Shown here in pieces: positions 18,679-29,789 of a stretch of 64,000 nt of DNA. The translations under genes were made by a program, and so were the position numbers. How positions within the stretch are numbered: position 1 is the first letter of the stretch; every line of letters begins with the position of its first letter. Source of the stretch: Blepharisma stoltei (lineage: Eukaryota > Ciliophora > Heterotrichea > Heterotrichida > Blepharismidae); the NCBI GenBank assembly GCA_914767885.1, contig CAJZBQ010000013.1, forward strand, positions 930,001-994,000, given 5' to 3'. The notes below the pieces were generated by a model. That model saw nothing but the letters and a program-made list of their open reading frames with translations. It was not told the DNA's origin and did not search any database.

Positions 18679-21600
18679 TTAAGATGTTGGTTGCTCTGTA
18701 TCAATTGTGAAAAAGCTCATATGACTTCTGCCAATAGACTTACTACTCCCCCCCCCCTCCGTGAGCGAACAAAACCATTAGAAAAATCGCCATTTTTTGA
18801 CCAAAAACCCACCCTCCGTGAGTGAACAAAAATTTTTTTAATAGAAAAAATTTTAATGGAAAAAAAATTTGATATATAAGTGATAATTAGTATAATGAAA
18901 TCTAGAGCTAATTCTGTTTAATTTTAAACAAATTGCGTTTTTAAAACATAAATTTTGCAAATTAAATTAATATTTGCTTCCCAATTTTTGCAAATTAGGA
19001 TTTTTTTAAATTTCGAAAAAAAATATTTTTTATAAAATTTATATATATAAATTTTTTTTAAAAAAAAAAAATTAACCCCCCTCCGTGAGCGAACAAAATT
19101 TTTTTGTTCGCTCACGGAGGGGGGGGGGGAGTTAGCAGAAATTTCTTTATTGAAGTTAAATTCGTACCGCCCTGGCTCTTTTTCTTCAAGAATTGCTTTT
19201 GTAACGTCACTTACATTGATCATCCCTGGTTGTCCTCCACTTTCCATTTTATTCGCAATTAGGACATCTGGCCCATAGATATCATATCTTACAATATTTG
19301 TTCCTATAATGCCAGCAATGACTTCTCCTGTATGAAGACCAATCCTCATATTCAAATTAGAGCTGTGGAGTCTGTTAATTTCATTGATAATTTTTATCAT
19401 TTCTTGAGCCATCTTCAGCATATTTACACATTCCTCGCCTATATTCCTGTTCTCATTTCCATTGTAGCCCATAACCACATAGCAGTCACCTATTGTATGG
19501 ACTTTATATATACTATTTTAAACTGCTCATTATTTAATATCAGGGCCTAATAATATATTTTGAAATGTTATTTTGTATAATAAAAATTAGAATACATTAA
19601 GCTCCACACATTTTTTGTCAAATTGTGTAAACAGCTCAGATAACATTTTTACAACTTTTTTAGGAGTTTTGTTAGAACTTCATGCAGTAAAGCCAACAAT
19701 ATCAGCAAAAAGTAGCGTGACGTCATTCAGCTTGTCAGTTATTGATTTATCCTGCTTCATATTTTCTAGAACATGAGGAGGCATCATTTGGACTAAAAGT
19801 TTATTTGTTTCATCAATTTCTTTCTGGGCAAGGTGCTGCAAATTGAAATTTATTCTGAGTCTTAGCTCTCTTGAGTAAGCTGCATATAAATTTATTATGA
19901 TAAAACCGATAATAATGACTGAGTTAGCAGCAATTAAAGTAGTGCCACTATCAAGAAAAGCAAAAATCAGCCAGGGAATGAATATCATAATATCTGCTCA
20001 TATTATGATAGAAACTGGCATGTTGCTAGCATGATTAAGTATGAGAATTATATAAAGAAGCTCAAGTGCTACATAATCATTTGGCACAATATTTAAAATA
20101 GAGGATCGTTAGAGGACTATGCTTCTCTAACGTCCTTAAAAAGAGGAACTTAGGTTCTTCTGAGAAGTCTTTGGACGAAAGAGACAGCTTCCTGGAGGTG
20201 TGACACTCCGTCTGGTGGCTGGAAAGAGAGTACCTGCTGGTGCTGAGGGCAGCTGGTTCTAACGGTATGACCATGACCCTTATCCGTTACTCAGAACCAA
20301 TACTGTTCCTACCTTGAAGGCGTCAGAGAAAACAAGTTTTTAAAGATAATTTCTATTCAAATTCAAATCATTTGGCACATCATTGGAATAAATCAAATAA
20401 AACAGATCAATTATAAGCATCAAAGCTAATACAGATAAAGTAAAAAGTGGGTATATTCTAAGTCAATGAATAAACTTATGAAATACAAGTAAAATAGCTA
20501 AACAGCCTACTTCTGCGATCCTAAAAATTACTATCAATCCATCCGTTAAGTTTGATACATAATAATATTCAATAACAGATATCAGTAATAACAATCCAAA
20601 GTTAAAAAACGCAATTATATGTCCAATTAGCACCAGTCAATAATTAGCTTTGGCTTTATTTTTTCTGAATTTTTTTTGGTTTCCTGTTTCTTTGCATTGT
20701 AAATTGAAAAGTTTGATATTTTGTATCATTTCAGTTTCTTTTCGTTGAAAAACGTCCATTGCTTTTGTCATGTCAAAATGAGAAAAAATAGATTTGCTTG
20801 TTGAGGCTTTTGGATCTTCAGACTGAGTTGTGTCTAAATACCCGTTTATAAGGGATTGTTTTCTTACAAAAATTGGAGACTCTTTCATATTGATTTCTTC
20901 TATATCTCTACTAGTTTTTGCTTCAGAGACAAAATAGGTGTCTAAAAGTCCTTTTCCTTTGGCTTCAACTTTATTGAAAATAAAATCCAAGCCTTTTCTG
21001 CTTTCTAGCATTTTATATGTGTCAGTTGAAATTTGAATGGTATTTGTTTTTTCCAATGTGGAACACATGCGGCTTGCTGTATTTACAGTATCTCCAACTA
21101 ATGAAAATTGAGGCTTATGGTATCCTACAACTCCTGCAGTGACTGGTCCAGTGTTTATTCCGATTTTCACTTCTAAATTCGGTCCATACTTAAGCTTAAT
21201 TGAGCTGATATCTTTAATGATTGATAATCCCATTTCTATGCATCTACGAGCGTGTGACACTTCTTTTAGCGACTCACTCATTTCTGCTTCACTATCTTTC
21301 AGCCCTGCACAAGCCATATAAGTTTTATTTACTGTTTCTATTTTTGTGACACCTACCACATCGCATAGCTGGTCAAATCTTTGAAAAAGGGCATCTAAAA
21401 AGGTAGTCAACTCTATTGGTGAATATTCTTTGCAAATCCTATCAAAATCATAAATATCGCAAAAAAGGACTGTGACTGTCCCTTGGTCTTCAGCTATATA
21501 TCGTACTCCTTTTTTGACACGGTTTCTTACAAATGCAGGGAGCAAATAGCTGAGGATTGTTTGGATTTTTTCGACACCGTTTTCTGCAATATTCATTAAC

Positions 21601-24600
21601 TTGTGCTCATATCTTCTTGACCTTTCTAAGTTGTAGCCAATAAAGCTTGATGTTAAAGTAATTGAGACTACCAAAATAAATGGAATGAATGCAATAAAAA
21701 TAGTCTCTAATGCTCCAGAATACTTCTGATGATTTCCATAACAATAGTAAATCAGACTTATAGCAAATAAAATGACGTTTATGATATTCAAATGTGTTAT
21801 TTTTACCCAGTCTACATTAAAAAGAATGTAAGTGATTGCTGGGACAATGGCAGCTGATAGAGGACCGATTTGTTGGTAGCCAATATTTGTGCAGTGCATT
21901 GCAAATAATCCAACACAAATTATTGTGAGAGTATATTGAACATAATGCTTTTTAAAGTGTTCTAGTAAGATTATCAAGAGAACTATGGTGAATCCTAATG
22001 CTAAAGCTATCCTTATAATTGTATAATCCATAGATACATTCAGAAAAATTGACTCAAATATAGTCCAAAGTATTAAAATAACCCAAATAAAAGTGCAAAT
22101 TGTCCGATACATAGCTATATTATCACTAATATAATGGTCTCTATATACTTTTTCAACATAAGGCGACTGGAATTTCAACAAATTGTTCATATCAAACCCA
22201 TTTTTTTCGCCTTTCGACTTCCAATGAGTTGAATTTCTATATACCGACAGCAAACAGTTACTAAACTGTTCCAAGCGCTCATATATGCACTTGCAGGTTG
22301 CATTTTTCGCCTCAACCGCCCACACTTTTTCTCTGAATCCTGATCTAAATATAGAAAGATAGAGCCTTATAGCATAATGAGGGACAATAGATACCAGCGG
22401 AGTGACAAGGATTATCACTAAAGCAATAGAACTTTTGCTTAAAATGTCCCCAATCCCGATTAGCTCATAGTTCGGGAATGGCTGATCTGTACATATTATC
22501 AAATAGCAAGCTAAAAAAGTCAGAGACAGAAAATGTGAGCACACATAAACTATGCTAAACGAATAAGTCTCTATTACAATATGCAGCAGCACAGTAATAA
22601 CTGTCGCTATAAATAGCGCACATCCAAATACATCAAAATTCCCAGTCATTCCTTCTTCATTTGTTAAATCTAATTCTGCTTCTGTGACCCACAGAAACAA
22701 AATTCCTCCTTGGATTATAGAATGCATGCTATAGTAAAATAAAACTTTATAATTGAATAAAGAATTTTTAATTCCTTGAGAATACAGCAGCTTTAAGTCA
22801 GCGTTTTTTGAGTCTGAAATGTCTTGGTCGAATACGCCAAGTACTATTAAAGGAAAAGTGGTGTATAATAAATTATATCCGACTAATAAGCCTGAGTTAA
22901 ATATAGATGTGCCTGAAAAATCACTTATAAAAACATATCCAAATGTAATCACAGTAAGGATGAAATTTTTATAAAAATACAGCAAAATAGCTCGTGACAT
23001 TCGGGAATAGTTTCAGTGGCCATGGACAAGGATTAGTTCTTTTAGTAATGCAAAGTGGCTGATTGCGATTTCACAGAAATTTTTGGCATGGTTGTCTTCT
23101 TTGCCTTTAATGCCAATACCTACATCAGCTTCTTGAATCATTGCAATGTCACTATTGCTGCTTCCTATTGCAAGGACTAAAGGCTTATAGATGATGTTTT
23201 CTTTAAGAAGTAGCACTAAATCTGCTTTGTCTTGAGGTAGCATATCAGAAAAGCAAGCTGTCTGTGCAGTCACTAGTAAGCAAACTAGGAGTTTTCTTGT
23301 ATCTTCAGTACTTAAAGCAGTCCGAAAAGACATTCTGTCTATTGATAAGCCAAATTTTAAGGATCCTGGATAGAATGGCCGATTCATTAGAGTGAAGTTT
23401 AGCATGCACTTGCTTTCTAATGTCATTAAAGGATGGAGAGACAGCCCTTTTGTCTTAGATCGAAGCTTATCTTTTAGCATTGAGGCTTCTTCTAGGTATT
23501 CACTCACAATGCTTTCATCAGGCTTCATAGAATTCATTTCTTTTACAAAAGGGTCATAGCTGGCATAGTCAATATGTGAAGGGCTTTTGGAAATATTTTC
23601 TATGCCTACATCATGAAATACTTTAGAGCTGATAACTTTTTGCAGTCTTTTTATACATGCAAATTCGTTGTCGATTTTATTTATAGAGATTTGTCTTGAT
23701 ATACCCGTTCAAAAATTAATATATTGTTCTTATTGAGGCAATTTAAAGAAAAAATGTATATATGGACAATTGATAGATCCTGACTGAAAAGTTTTGAGCC
23801 ATTTGCAGAGGCCAAGGTACTGTTTTCAGAGTCACCGCTGACCATAAATACTTTCATTCCAGAAGCTTGTAAAGCTTCAATGCATTCAATTGTTTCAGGA
23901 AGTATCCTGTCTTCTATCCCAGCAATCCCGAGAAAATCGAGGTTTTTTTCTAATTCAGCATAAACGTTTTCTATTTTCCCATCCACATTTAGAGGCGATC
24001 TCTTAGCAATGTCTAATTTTGTGAAAAAATCAATTATTTCGTGGCTTTTTAAAGTTTTCATTGCAAATAGTAGTGGGCGCTGACCTTCTAAGCTGATTCG
24101 GGTTGCTTCATTTGAAATTTGGATTTTTATGGTTTCATTATGCAAGAGAGGAACTATAGACTCATAAGAGCCCTTTACCAATAGTACAGCATTTTGATCT
24201 TTTTGTTTAGTGATGATTCTCGTTTTTAATTGGTCTGCTTTTGATGCTTTTGCCCCAAGGATAGTAAATTCTTCTTTGATTCCATTAATTTCGATTTCAC
24301 AGAGCTCAATAGACCGAAGAATTAGTTTAAATCCAAGCTCTTCTGCAGCAGTCACCAATGCGATTTCTTCAGCCAGAGGGCCATGATATTGATCGCCACT
24401 AGGAACTACTGAGTTGCACAAAGTCATGCATTTTAAAAGTTTTCATTTAATTCCTTCTTTCTGAGCTAGTGCTTTTCTTCTGAGTTTTTCTAGCTCCCTC
24501 CTTATGATTGAGCAAAACTATGAGCAGCTGACATTTTTGAAAACAAAAATTATTAAATTTTTCTCTATAAACAAATTTTGTAAAATTTTATAAAATTTTT

Positions 24601-26024
24601 CTATATAGATATAAATTTTTTTAAATAATAATTTATATAAAACTTTTGCCCAACTCCATGAATAGACAAGCAAAGCAAATTTTCACTCATGGGAGTAAAT
24701 TATTTTCTACAGGCACAATATGTTGCACCTCAAGGCTGTCAGCTAGCTGAAAAGTGCTATCTTTATTATTAAGATTGTGAAATAATGGTTTATCCTCATC
24801 GGCATTAGAGTAGCTTCTTTCATAATTATGATATCTGACATATTGTTCATCTTCTACAGAAATGCATTGTAAAATATATTCATTTTCTGTAATTGTCCCA
24901 CTTTTATCAACTACGACATACTCTATTTGTCCAAGATTTTCATTAATGTCTCCAGTTTTGAAGCCAATTTTTTTGTTCATGGAGTATTGAATATAAATAA
25001 CCTGGAGAACCCTGATGATGTCCATTGATACAAACAGAGAAATAGGGATGATGTTATTATATAGCAAAGTAAAAGTAATGAAAATTTGGACCAGGGAGTC
25101 TTGTGAATAGTCATCATTTGATAGATAATAATATGCTAGAATAGAAAAAACATTCAGCCCTACAAGCACCAGTAATATAAATAAGACCCATTTATTGATC
25201 TTTTTTTCAACCTCACTTGTTTTTCTAGTAGGAGATTTCGTGTTTAGTAAAGTCTTGGTTTCATGGCCTGCAAATGCAACTAAACCAATCACCCATGGAA
25301 CTCCGCCTATAACTCCACCTCTAAATAAAGCCTGCTCAATCCCTATTTCCAATGCTTTCGGAAACCCATGCAGTTTAATTTTCCCTTTAAACCTAGCGAA
25401 ATCTTTATTAGGCTCTTCCACATATACAATTCCTTGCAATTTCCTTAGCGCTAGGTCTCCATCCCCAGGTGCTAATAATCTTTGCAAATCAGGAATTATT
25501 TTTTTTTGGTTTGAGTCAGAATTCCCAATAATCCCATTTGTATCCAAATAAGGATACTGAGACTCAGACCCTGATGAAAGTAGAATCATATCAGCAGGGA
25601 CGATTCCTCCTTCATTTAAGAGTATGATGTTCCCTACGATGATATCTTTGCTTTTAATCTTTTCAAAGCTGCTGCCACTCCAGCAATCATATTCCATTGA
25701 GTTCATATTATCGTCATCTTTGGATCGGTATAGGTCATCTATTGCATCTTTAGCTAATGTAAAGAACAGTAGAATTGCTAATGGTACAATGGTACTTCAA
25801 GAGTCTGTAGGGTTCAGGTTGAGTGGAATCAGCTGGAATACAGAAACCAAGAGAAATCAGATGTTCGATGTCCTTTGAAATTGCTCGAATAAGTTTTTAG
25901 GAAGAATTGAATATTTAGTGTAACGAGTAGATTTGACAGAATTGTTAGGAAATAAAGATATATGAGGAGCAGAACAGCCATCAACTTTGAATTCTCGTCA
26001 ATGAGTTTCTTCTTTGCGTGCCAT
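18679..26024 (-). CDS. Bipartite guanylyl cyclase: P4-ATPase-like domain plus two cyclase domains
   Basis: About 2105 aa over six segments. The N-terminal P4-ATPase part begins [17 protein letters not shown], then [20 protein letters not shown], the phosphorylation motif as DKSGTIT, a nucleotide-binding region, [20 protein letters not shown] and [13 protein letters not shown] of flippases is replaced by NGIIG, and GDGxND by GSSNSD, so pumping activity is doubtful. After the ATPase C-terminal helices comes a six-TM set and cyclase C1 ([15 protein letters not shown] ... [14 protein letters not shown] ... [13 protein letters not shown]). A second TM set and cyclase C2 follow ([14 protein letters not shown] ... 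[12 protein letters not shown] ... [15 protein letters not shown]). C2 keeps both metal-site Asp (ADI, GD); C1 has only the first. This fusion is known in ciliates and apicomplexans, where it makes cGMP at the surface membrane. Five IESs interrupt it; the frame is exact after removal. Confidence 0.92.
18744..19132 (+). mobile_element. MITE family 1, full-length IES in cyclase C-terminus
   Basis: 389 bp between TA 18744-18745 and TA 19133-19134, nearly identical to the copies at 13179 and 62070. Excision joins FNKEISA to [20 protein letters not shown] and the stop. Confidence 0.92.
19511..19594. other. Short IES in cyclase C2 domain
   Basis: About 84 bp. Removal joins CVELNV to [11 protein letters not shown], the invariant cyclase segment. 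A TATATATA run at one border makes the exact TA ambiguous. Confidence 0.85.
20076..20348. mobile_element. Retroposon-like insert with 14-bp target duplication (IES)
   Basis: AATCATTTGGCACA is present at 20075-20088 and 20366-20379. The duplication itself holds no shared TA. In-phase TA pairs exist at 20074-20075 and 20347-20348 (273 bp); their use would leave about six extra codons (LNLNRN). Exact duplication-to-duplication removal would also keep the frame. The insert is GC-rich and non-coding. Confidence 0.72.
23684..23760. other. Short IES in ATPase-like domain
   Basis: 77 bp between TA 23682-23683 and TA 23759-23760. It joins SQDLSIVH to [14 protein letters not shown], with TA at codon positions 2-3 on both sides. 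Confidence 0.7.
24491..24695 (+). mobile_element. Small diverged MITE (family-1-like) as IES
   Basis: 205 bp between TA 24491-24492 and TA 24696-24697. Ends are CTCCCTCCTTATGATTGAGC and an inverted pair CTCCATGAATAGACAAGC / TTTTCACTCATGGGAG. Excision joins VPVENNL to [16 protein letters not shown] in frame. Confidence 0.75.
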
Positions 26025-26458
26025 AATTGTTTAAATCAAGTGAAGCAATTTAATAGAGATGAGGCGTTACACAATTCTGGTTTTCTATTTTAAGGCGAAT
26101 TATTAATAAAATTTTATCATGATCTTTATGATTTTAAAGCTTAAGTGCTTGTGTATTTAAGATATAGAAGGAATAGAAAAAAATTATATAAAAATGAAGG
26201 GGTTATAAATGTGATAAGTTAGGGTGGAAGAAATAATTAATTAATATGAGATAGTAATACAAAATTAATAGGTAAAATGGAATTATTCTAAAATTATGCA
26301 TTATGCTTTATAATTGACTAAACAGAACTCAATGAAAAAAATTATTATTTATGAAAATGCCAGTTATTTATAAAATTTAAAACGTTTATTAGCAACTATT
26401 TGGTATTTTTATTAGAAAATTATCTAAAATGAAATATATCATTTGAAAATTATAATTA
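26025..26458. other. Intergenic, divergent promoter region
   Basis: AT-rich DNA between the divergent cyclase and TBCCD1-like genes. Nothing recognised. Confidence 0.4.
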
Positions 26459-28110
26459 ATGTCAAGAGATAAAATAGGACTACAGATAAGAACTGAATTA
26501 TTTGATCATGGCGTTTTTCCTTGTCCACAGCGTCTTAATCAAAGCTCAATCGTAAATCTTGTTAAATCCCTTTATCTTTCAGCATCCCACGATGGAAAAA
26601 TTACTATTTCTCAATGAGCTGAAGCTGCAATTAAGCAGCTTTCTCTTACTCTTCAAGAAGCAGAAATCTACTTCGAACTCTTTAGAAGTTTAGCCTACGA
26701 GCGTAAGCCCCAGCAGCCAATAATCGATATAAAGCCATTTGCAATATTTTTAATATTACAGCTTTATAGCACTGCTACAACAAGAATCAGCTTAGAAAAT
26801 GCTTCAAGTCTCACTTCTAAATTCAACAGTGACGGTCCAGGCTTCTCTGCCTCAGGCACTTATCCAAGTCCAGCTTCCTCTCCTCGAGCTAAAGCAGTTA
26901 GAGGCTTTTTATTCAGTCAGCCTGCTTCAGATTTTCAAATGAGCCATCAATTTGTATATTTAATTATAATGAAAGTTCAGACTCATTATTATTTTATAAT
27001 TTATATAAAAAAGTCTATTAAATTAGGTATAAAAAGCAACTTGAAATTATTGATGAAAGTTATTAGCGCAGATTTACAAGCAGCTGAGGTTGCTTTAACT
27101 TCAACTGAATTCAACTCATTAGGATTTTTATGTATCCCTACAACTGGCACTCCTGAAGTCCCTATAAGCAGAATGGTTCCTTTTTACCAAACCAAACCAC
27201 AAACAGCAAGGGTTCATTCTGATGATCTTTCAGAATGGATCAACAGAAAACTTGTGTGCGTTACTAATGAATCAGTAGCTGAAAGGCCTGGAGTTCTTTT
27301 ATTGACTGGGCTTAACCGAAGTGTAGTTATTAAAGGACAAAATGAGTGCCAAGGAAAAGATATAAGGCTTTCTAATTGTGAAGAAAGCTACGTGTATTCA
27401 TTTTTAATTTAATTTACCTACAGAAAAATTATTTAAAAATATGGAAAATTTAAGGAAAACAGCTATATATAAATACAGCCGTAAAACAAATATCAATGAT
27501 CAACTGTCGAGAAGTGACGCTATATGTGGCTGCTGTTTCTAAGGTAGCGACTATGGATAAATGCGAACTATGCACAATAGCATTGGCATCAAATATGCTG
27601 AGGGTTGGAAACTCAGTGGACTGCACAGTTTATACTTATTCTCCTTTTCCTCCAGTTTTATATGGAGATAATAGGGGGATTACATTAGGCCCTTTTAATG
27701 TGTATTATCCTGAAGTTATCAGAATGTTAGAAGCCGCAGAAATTCCTAACAGCAGCATAAACCCAAAATGCATTCACAACTGGTCAGCACCTATAGAAAT
27801 GAATTCAGAACAGTCAGGACACTGTTTCACATTATTGCAGCCAAAAGACTTTTTTAAGCTTGTACTCCCAAGCCAATTCGGTGCTCAAAATCCTGTCCTT
27901 CAGCTAACCCCAGAAGAATTTGTAAGCGCTATAAGGATCCGCGAAGAATATTTCGCAAGTATCCAAGGCGCCATTGCAAAAGCAGGTTTAAACGAAGAAC
28001 AAGAGAGAAGGCTGCATTTATCAATCCAAGGATACTTCCGGGAGTGGCTTGTGTCTTCTGGACACGTTAAAGGTCCTTTAGAATTAGTAAGAATGATTGA
28101 TCAAGAATAA
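26459..28110 (+). CDS. TBCCD1: TBCC domain-containing protein (TBCCD1-like)
   Basis: 521 aa from 26459-27404 and 27491-28110. The N-terminal helical region (FPCPQRLNQSSIVNLVKSLY ... KITISQWAEAAIKQL) and the C-terminal beta-helical TBCC/C-CAP domain (SVVIKGQNECQGKDIRLSNC ... INCREVTLYVAAVSKVATMD, then FNVYYPEV) follow the TBCCD1 plan. The C-terminus REWLVSSGHVKGPLELV fits too. Members localise to centrosomes or basal bodies and position organelles. The stretch QFVYLIIMKVQTHYYFIIY around 26950-27045 looks non-coding and is probably an additional in-frame IES of about 80-90 bp, not removed in the count. Confidence 0.85.
27405..27490. other. Short IES in TBCCD1-like gene
   Basis: 86 bp between TA 27405-27406 and TA 27491-27492, codon positions 2-3. 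It removes a TAA and joins ESYVYSFL to SMINCREVTLYV. Confidence 0.65.
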
Positions 28111-28123
28111 AATAATAATTATA

Positions 28124-29191
28124 ATGAGAAGATTCCTTCCTAAATCTCTCGGCCTCAACCCAAATTTCAATTTGACAGGCTATGCAGATATGAAAGGCTG
28201 CAGCTGCAAAGTTCCACAAGTAAAGCTTCAAGAATATCTCAGAGACGTAGGCATTGATATGAGCCAAATGGAATCCCCTGATAGCTCAATAGTGCCAGTT
28301 GGCAATGGGATGGTCCTATGCTCAACTACAGATTTTTTTAACCCTTGTGTAGCAGACCCTTATTTGCAAGGCCAAATTGCTGCTTGCAATGTATTGAGTG
28401 ACCTATACGCGCTTGGAATCAGCACCTGTACAAATATGCTGATGGTTTTGGCTGTAAGCAAGCTTATTGACGAAAATGATAAAAAGATAGCGACTTCTCA
28501 GATGATGAAAGGGTTTAATGACATGGCAACAAAAGCTGGGACTACAGTAACTGGTGGGCAGTCAATTATAAATCCTTGGCCTATTATAGGAGGTGTAGGG
28601 ATGTCAGTTGTCCCTGAAACACAAGTGATATATCCACGTGGAGCTCAGCCAGGAGATATGCTTGTATTAACCAAACCATTAGGTTGCCAGCTTGCCGTCA
28701 ATCTTTATGAATGGTTTTACTACAAGCCTCATCAGCTTGAAAAGCTTACAACTAAGCCATCTGAAGAAATAGTCAATGAAATATTCAATAAAGCTTGTGA
28801 CTCAATGGGCTCATTAAATAGAAAAGCAGCTGAGCTTATGCATAAATATGGATCCAAAGGGGCAACTGATGTAACTGGGTTTGGAATTCTTGGACATAGC
28901 AGGAATTTGGCTTCAGTGCAGCATGCGGATGTGGATATTGTGATACATACTCTGCCAACGTTTGCTGGAGCTATACAGTTTGATAAGCAGGTTCATAATT
29001 ATAGGTTTATTGAAGGGTTTTCAGCAGAAACAAGTGGAGGGCTTTTAGTTATTCTTCCAAGGGAAAATGCACAGTCTTATATAGATGATTTTGAAAGACA
29101 AGAAGGAAGGCAGGCGTGGATTGTTGGGGAAGTAGTGCCAGGGACAAAGCAGGCTAGAGTTGTTGAGAATCCAAAAATTATAAACGTATAA
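28124..29191 (+). CDS. selD: Selenophosphate synthetase (SelD/SPS), Cys form
   Basis: 355 aa from ATG 28124. An earlier in-frame ATG at 28097 would overlap the upstream gene. It makes monoselenophosphate from selenide and ATP. The active-site loop reads LTGYADMKGCSCKVPQ: Cys (TGC) stands where human SPS2 has selenocysteine and SPS1 Thr, and the next Lys is kept. Later motifs: CSTTDFFNPCVADPYLQGQI (metal-binding Asp), ALGISTCTNML, TVTGGQS, KGATDVTGFGILGHS and ETSGGLL. Full length, no IES. It starts 13 nt after the TBCCD1-like stop. Because UGA is Trp here, the product may serve selenouridine in tRNA or a non-UGA Sec system. Confidence 0.95.
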   Translation: MRRFLPKSLGLNPNFNLTGYADMKGCSCKVPQVKLQEYLRDVGIDMSQMESPDSSIVPVGNGMVLCSTTDFFNPCVADPYLQGQIAACNVLSDLYALGISTCTNMLMVLAVSKLIDENDKKIATSQMMKGFNDMATKAGTTVTGGQSIINPWPIIGGVGMSVVPETQVIYPRGAQPGDMLVLTKPLGCQLAVNLYEWFYYKPHQLEKLTTKPSEEIVNEIFNKACDSMGSLNRKAAELMHKYGSKGATDVTGFGILGHSRNLASVQHADVDIVIHTLPTFAGAIQFDKQVHNYRFIEGFSAETSGGLLVILPRENAQSYIDDFERQEGRQAWIVGEVVPGTKQARVVENPKIINV

Positions 29192-29789
29192 ATAATCGTA
29201 CGCTATAATTTGAGAAATATTCTTAATATTTTATTTGATATTCTTTATGTAAATAAAAATGTAGCCATTATTAGTCATTAGGATTTTCGAGATCATGAAA
29301 ATTATTAGATTAGAATTTTTTCACAGTTTAGATCATCGAAAAAGAAATATTAAATTTTTAGTAGATTGCAAAAACAAAATATGCATAGAATTTTAATATC
29401 TTATGCTTTGCAAGGCATTTTGGGTATTCAAAGTGCTATTGAAAATAATATCGAATTTTCCAGAAAATGGAGTTTAATATTTATAAATAGTAAAAATAAA
29501 TTTTCAGAGTTTTGAAGGATTTTGAAGTGATCATAAAGTAACTTCAGAATTTAAATATTGTAAATGTAAAGAATTTTCTGTCTCTATATTTAGGATCAGA
29601 AAATACCTCGAATGTTGGCTTTCAAGTTAAAACATCAAATAAAGTCTCTGGCTTAATTTCACAGCAGAAATAGAGCAATGAGCGTCAAAAAATAAAATTC
29701 AGCCATTATCATGTGAGTTTTACTTGAGGTAAAAATAGTCTTATTCAGGCACATAAATAAAATAGCATTCAGTTCAGAAATTAGCTCTG
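29192..29789. other. Intergenic, AT-rich
   Basis: About 600 bp with no ORF or repeat recognised. Confidence 0.4.

Noticed and set aside
25195-25551. 118-aa plus-strand ORF opposite the cyclase gene
   Set aside because: Shadow of the P4-ATPase-like coding sequence on the other strand.
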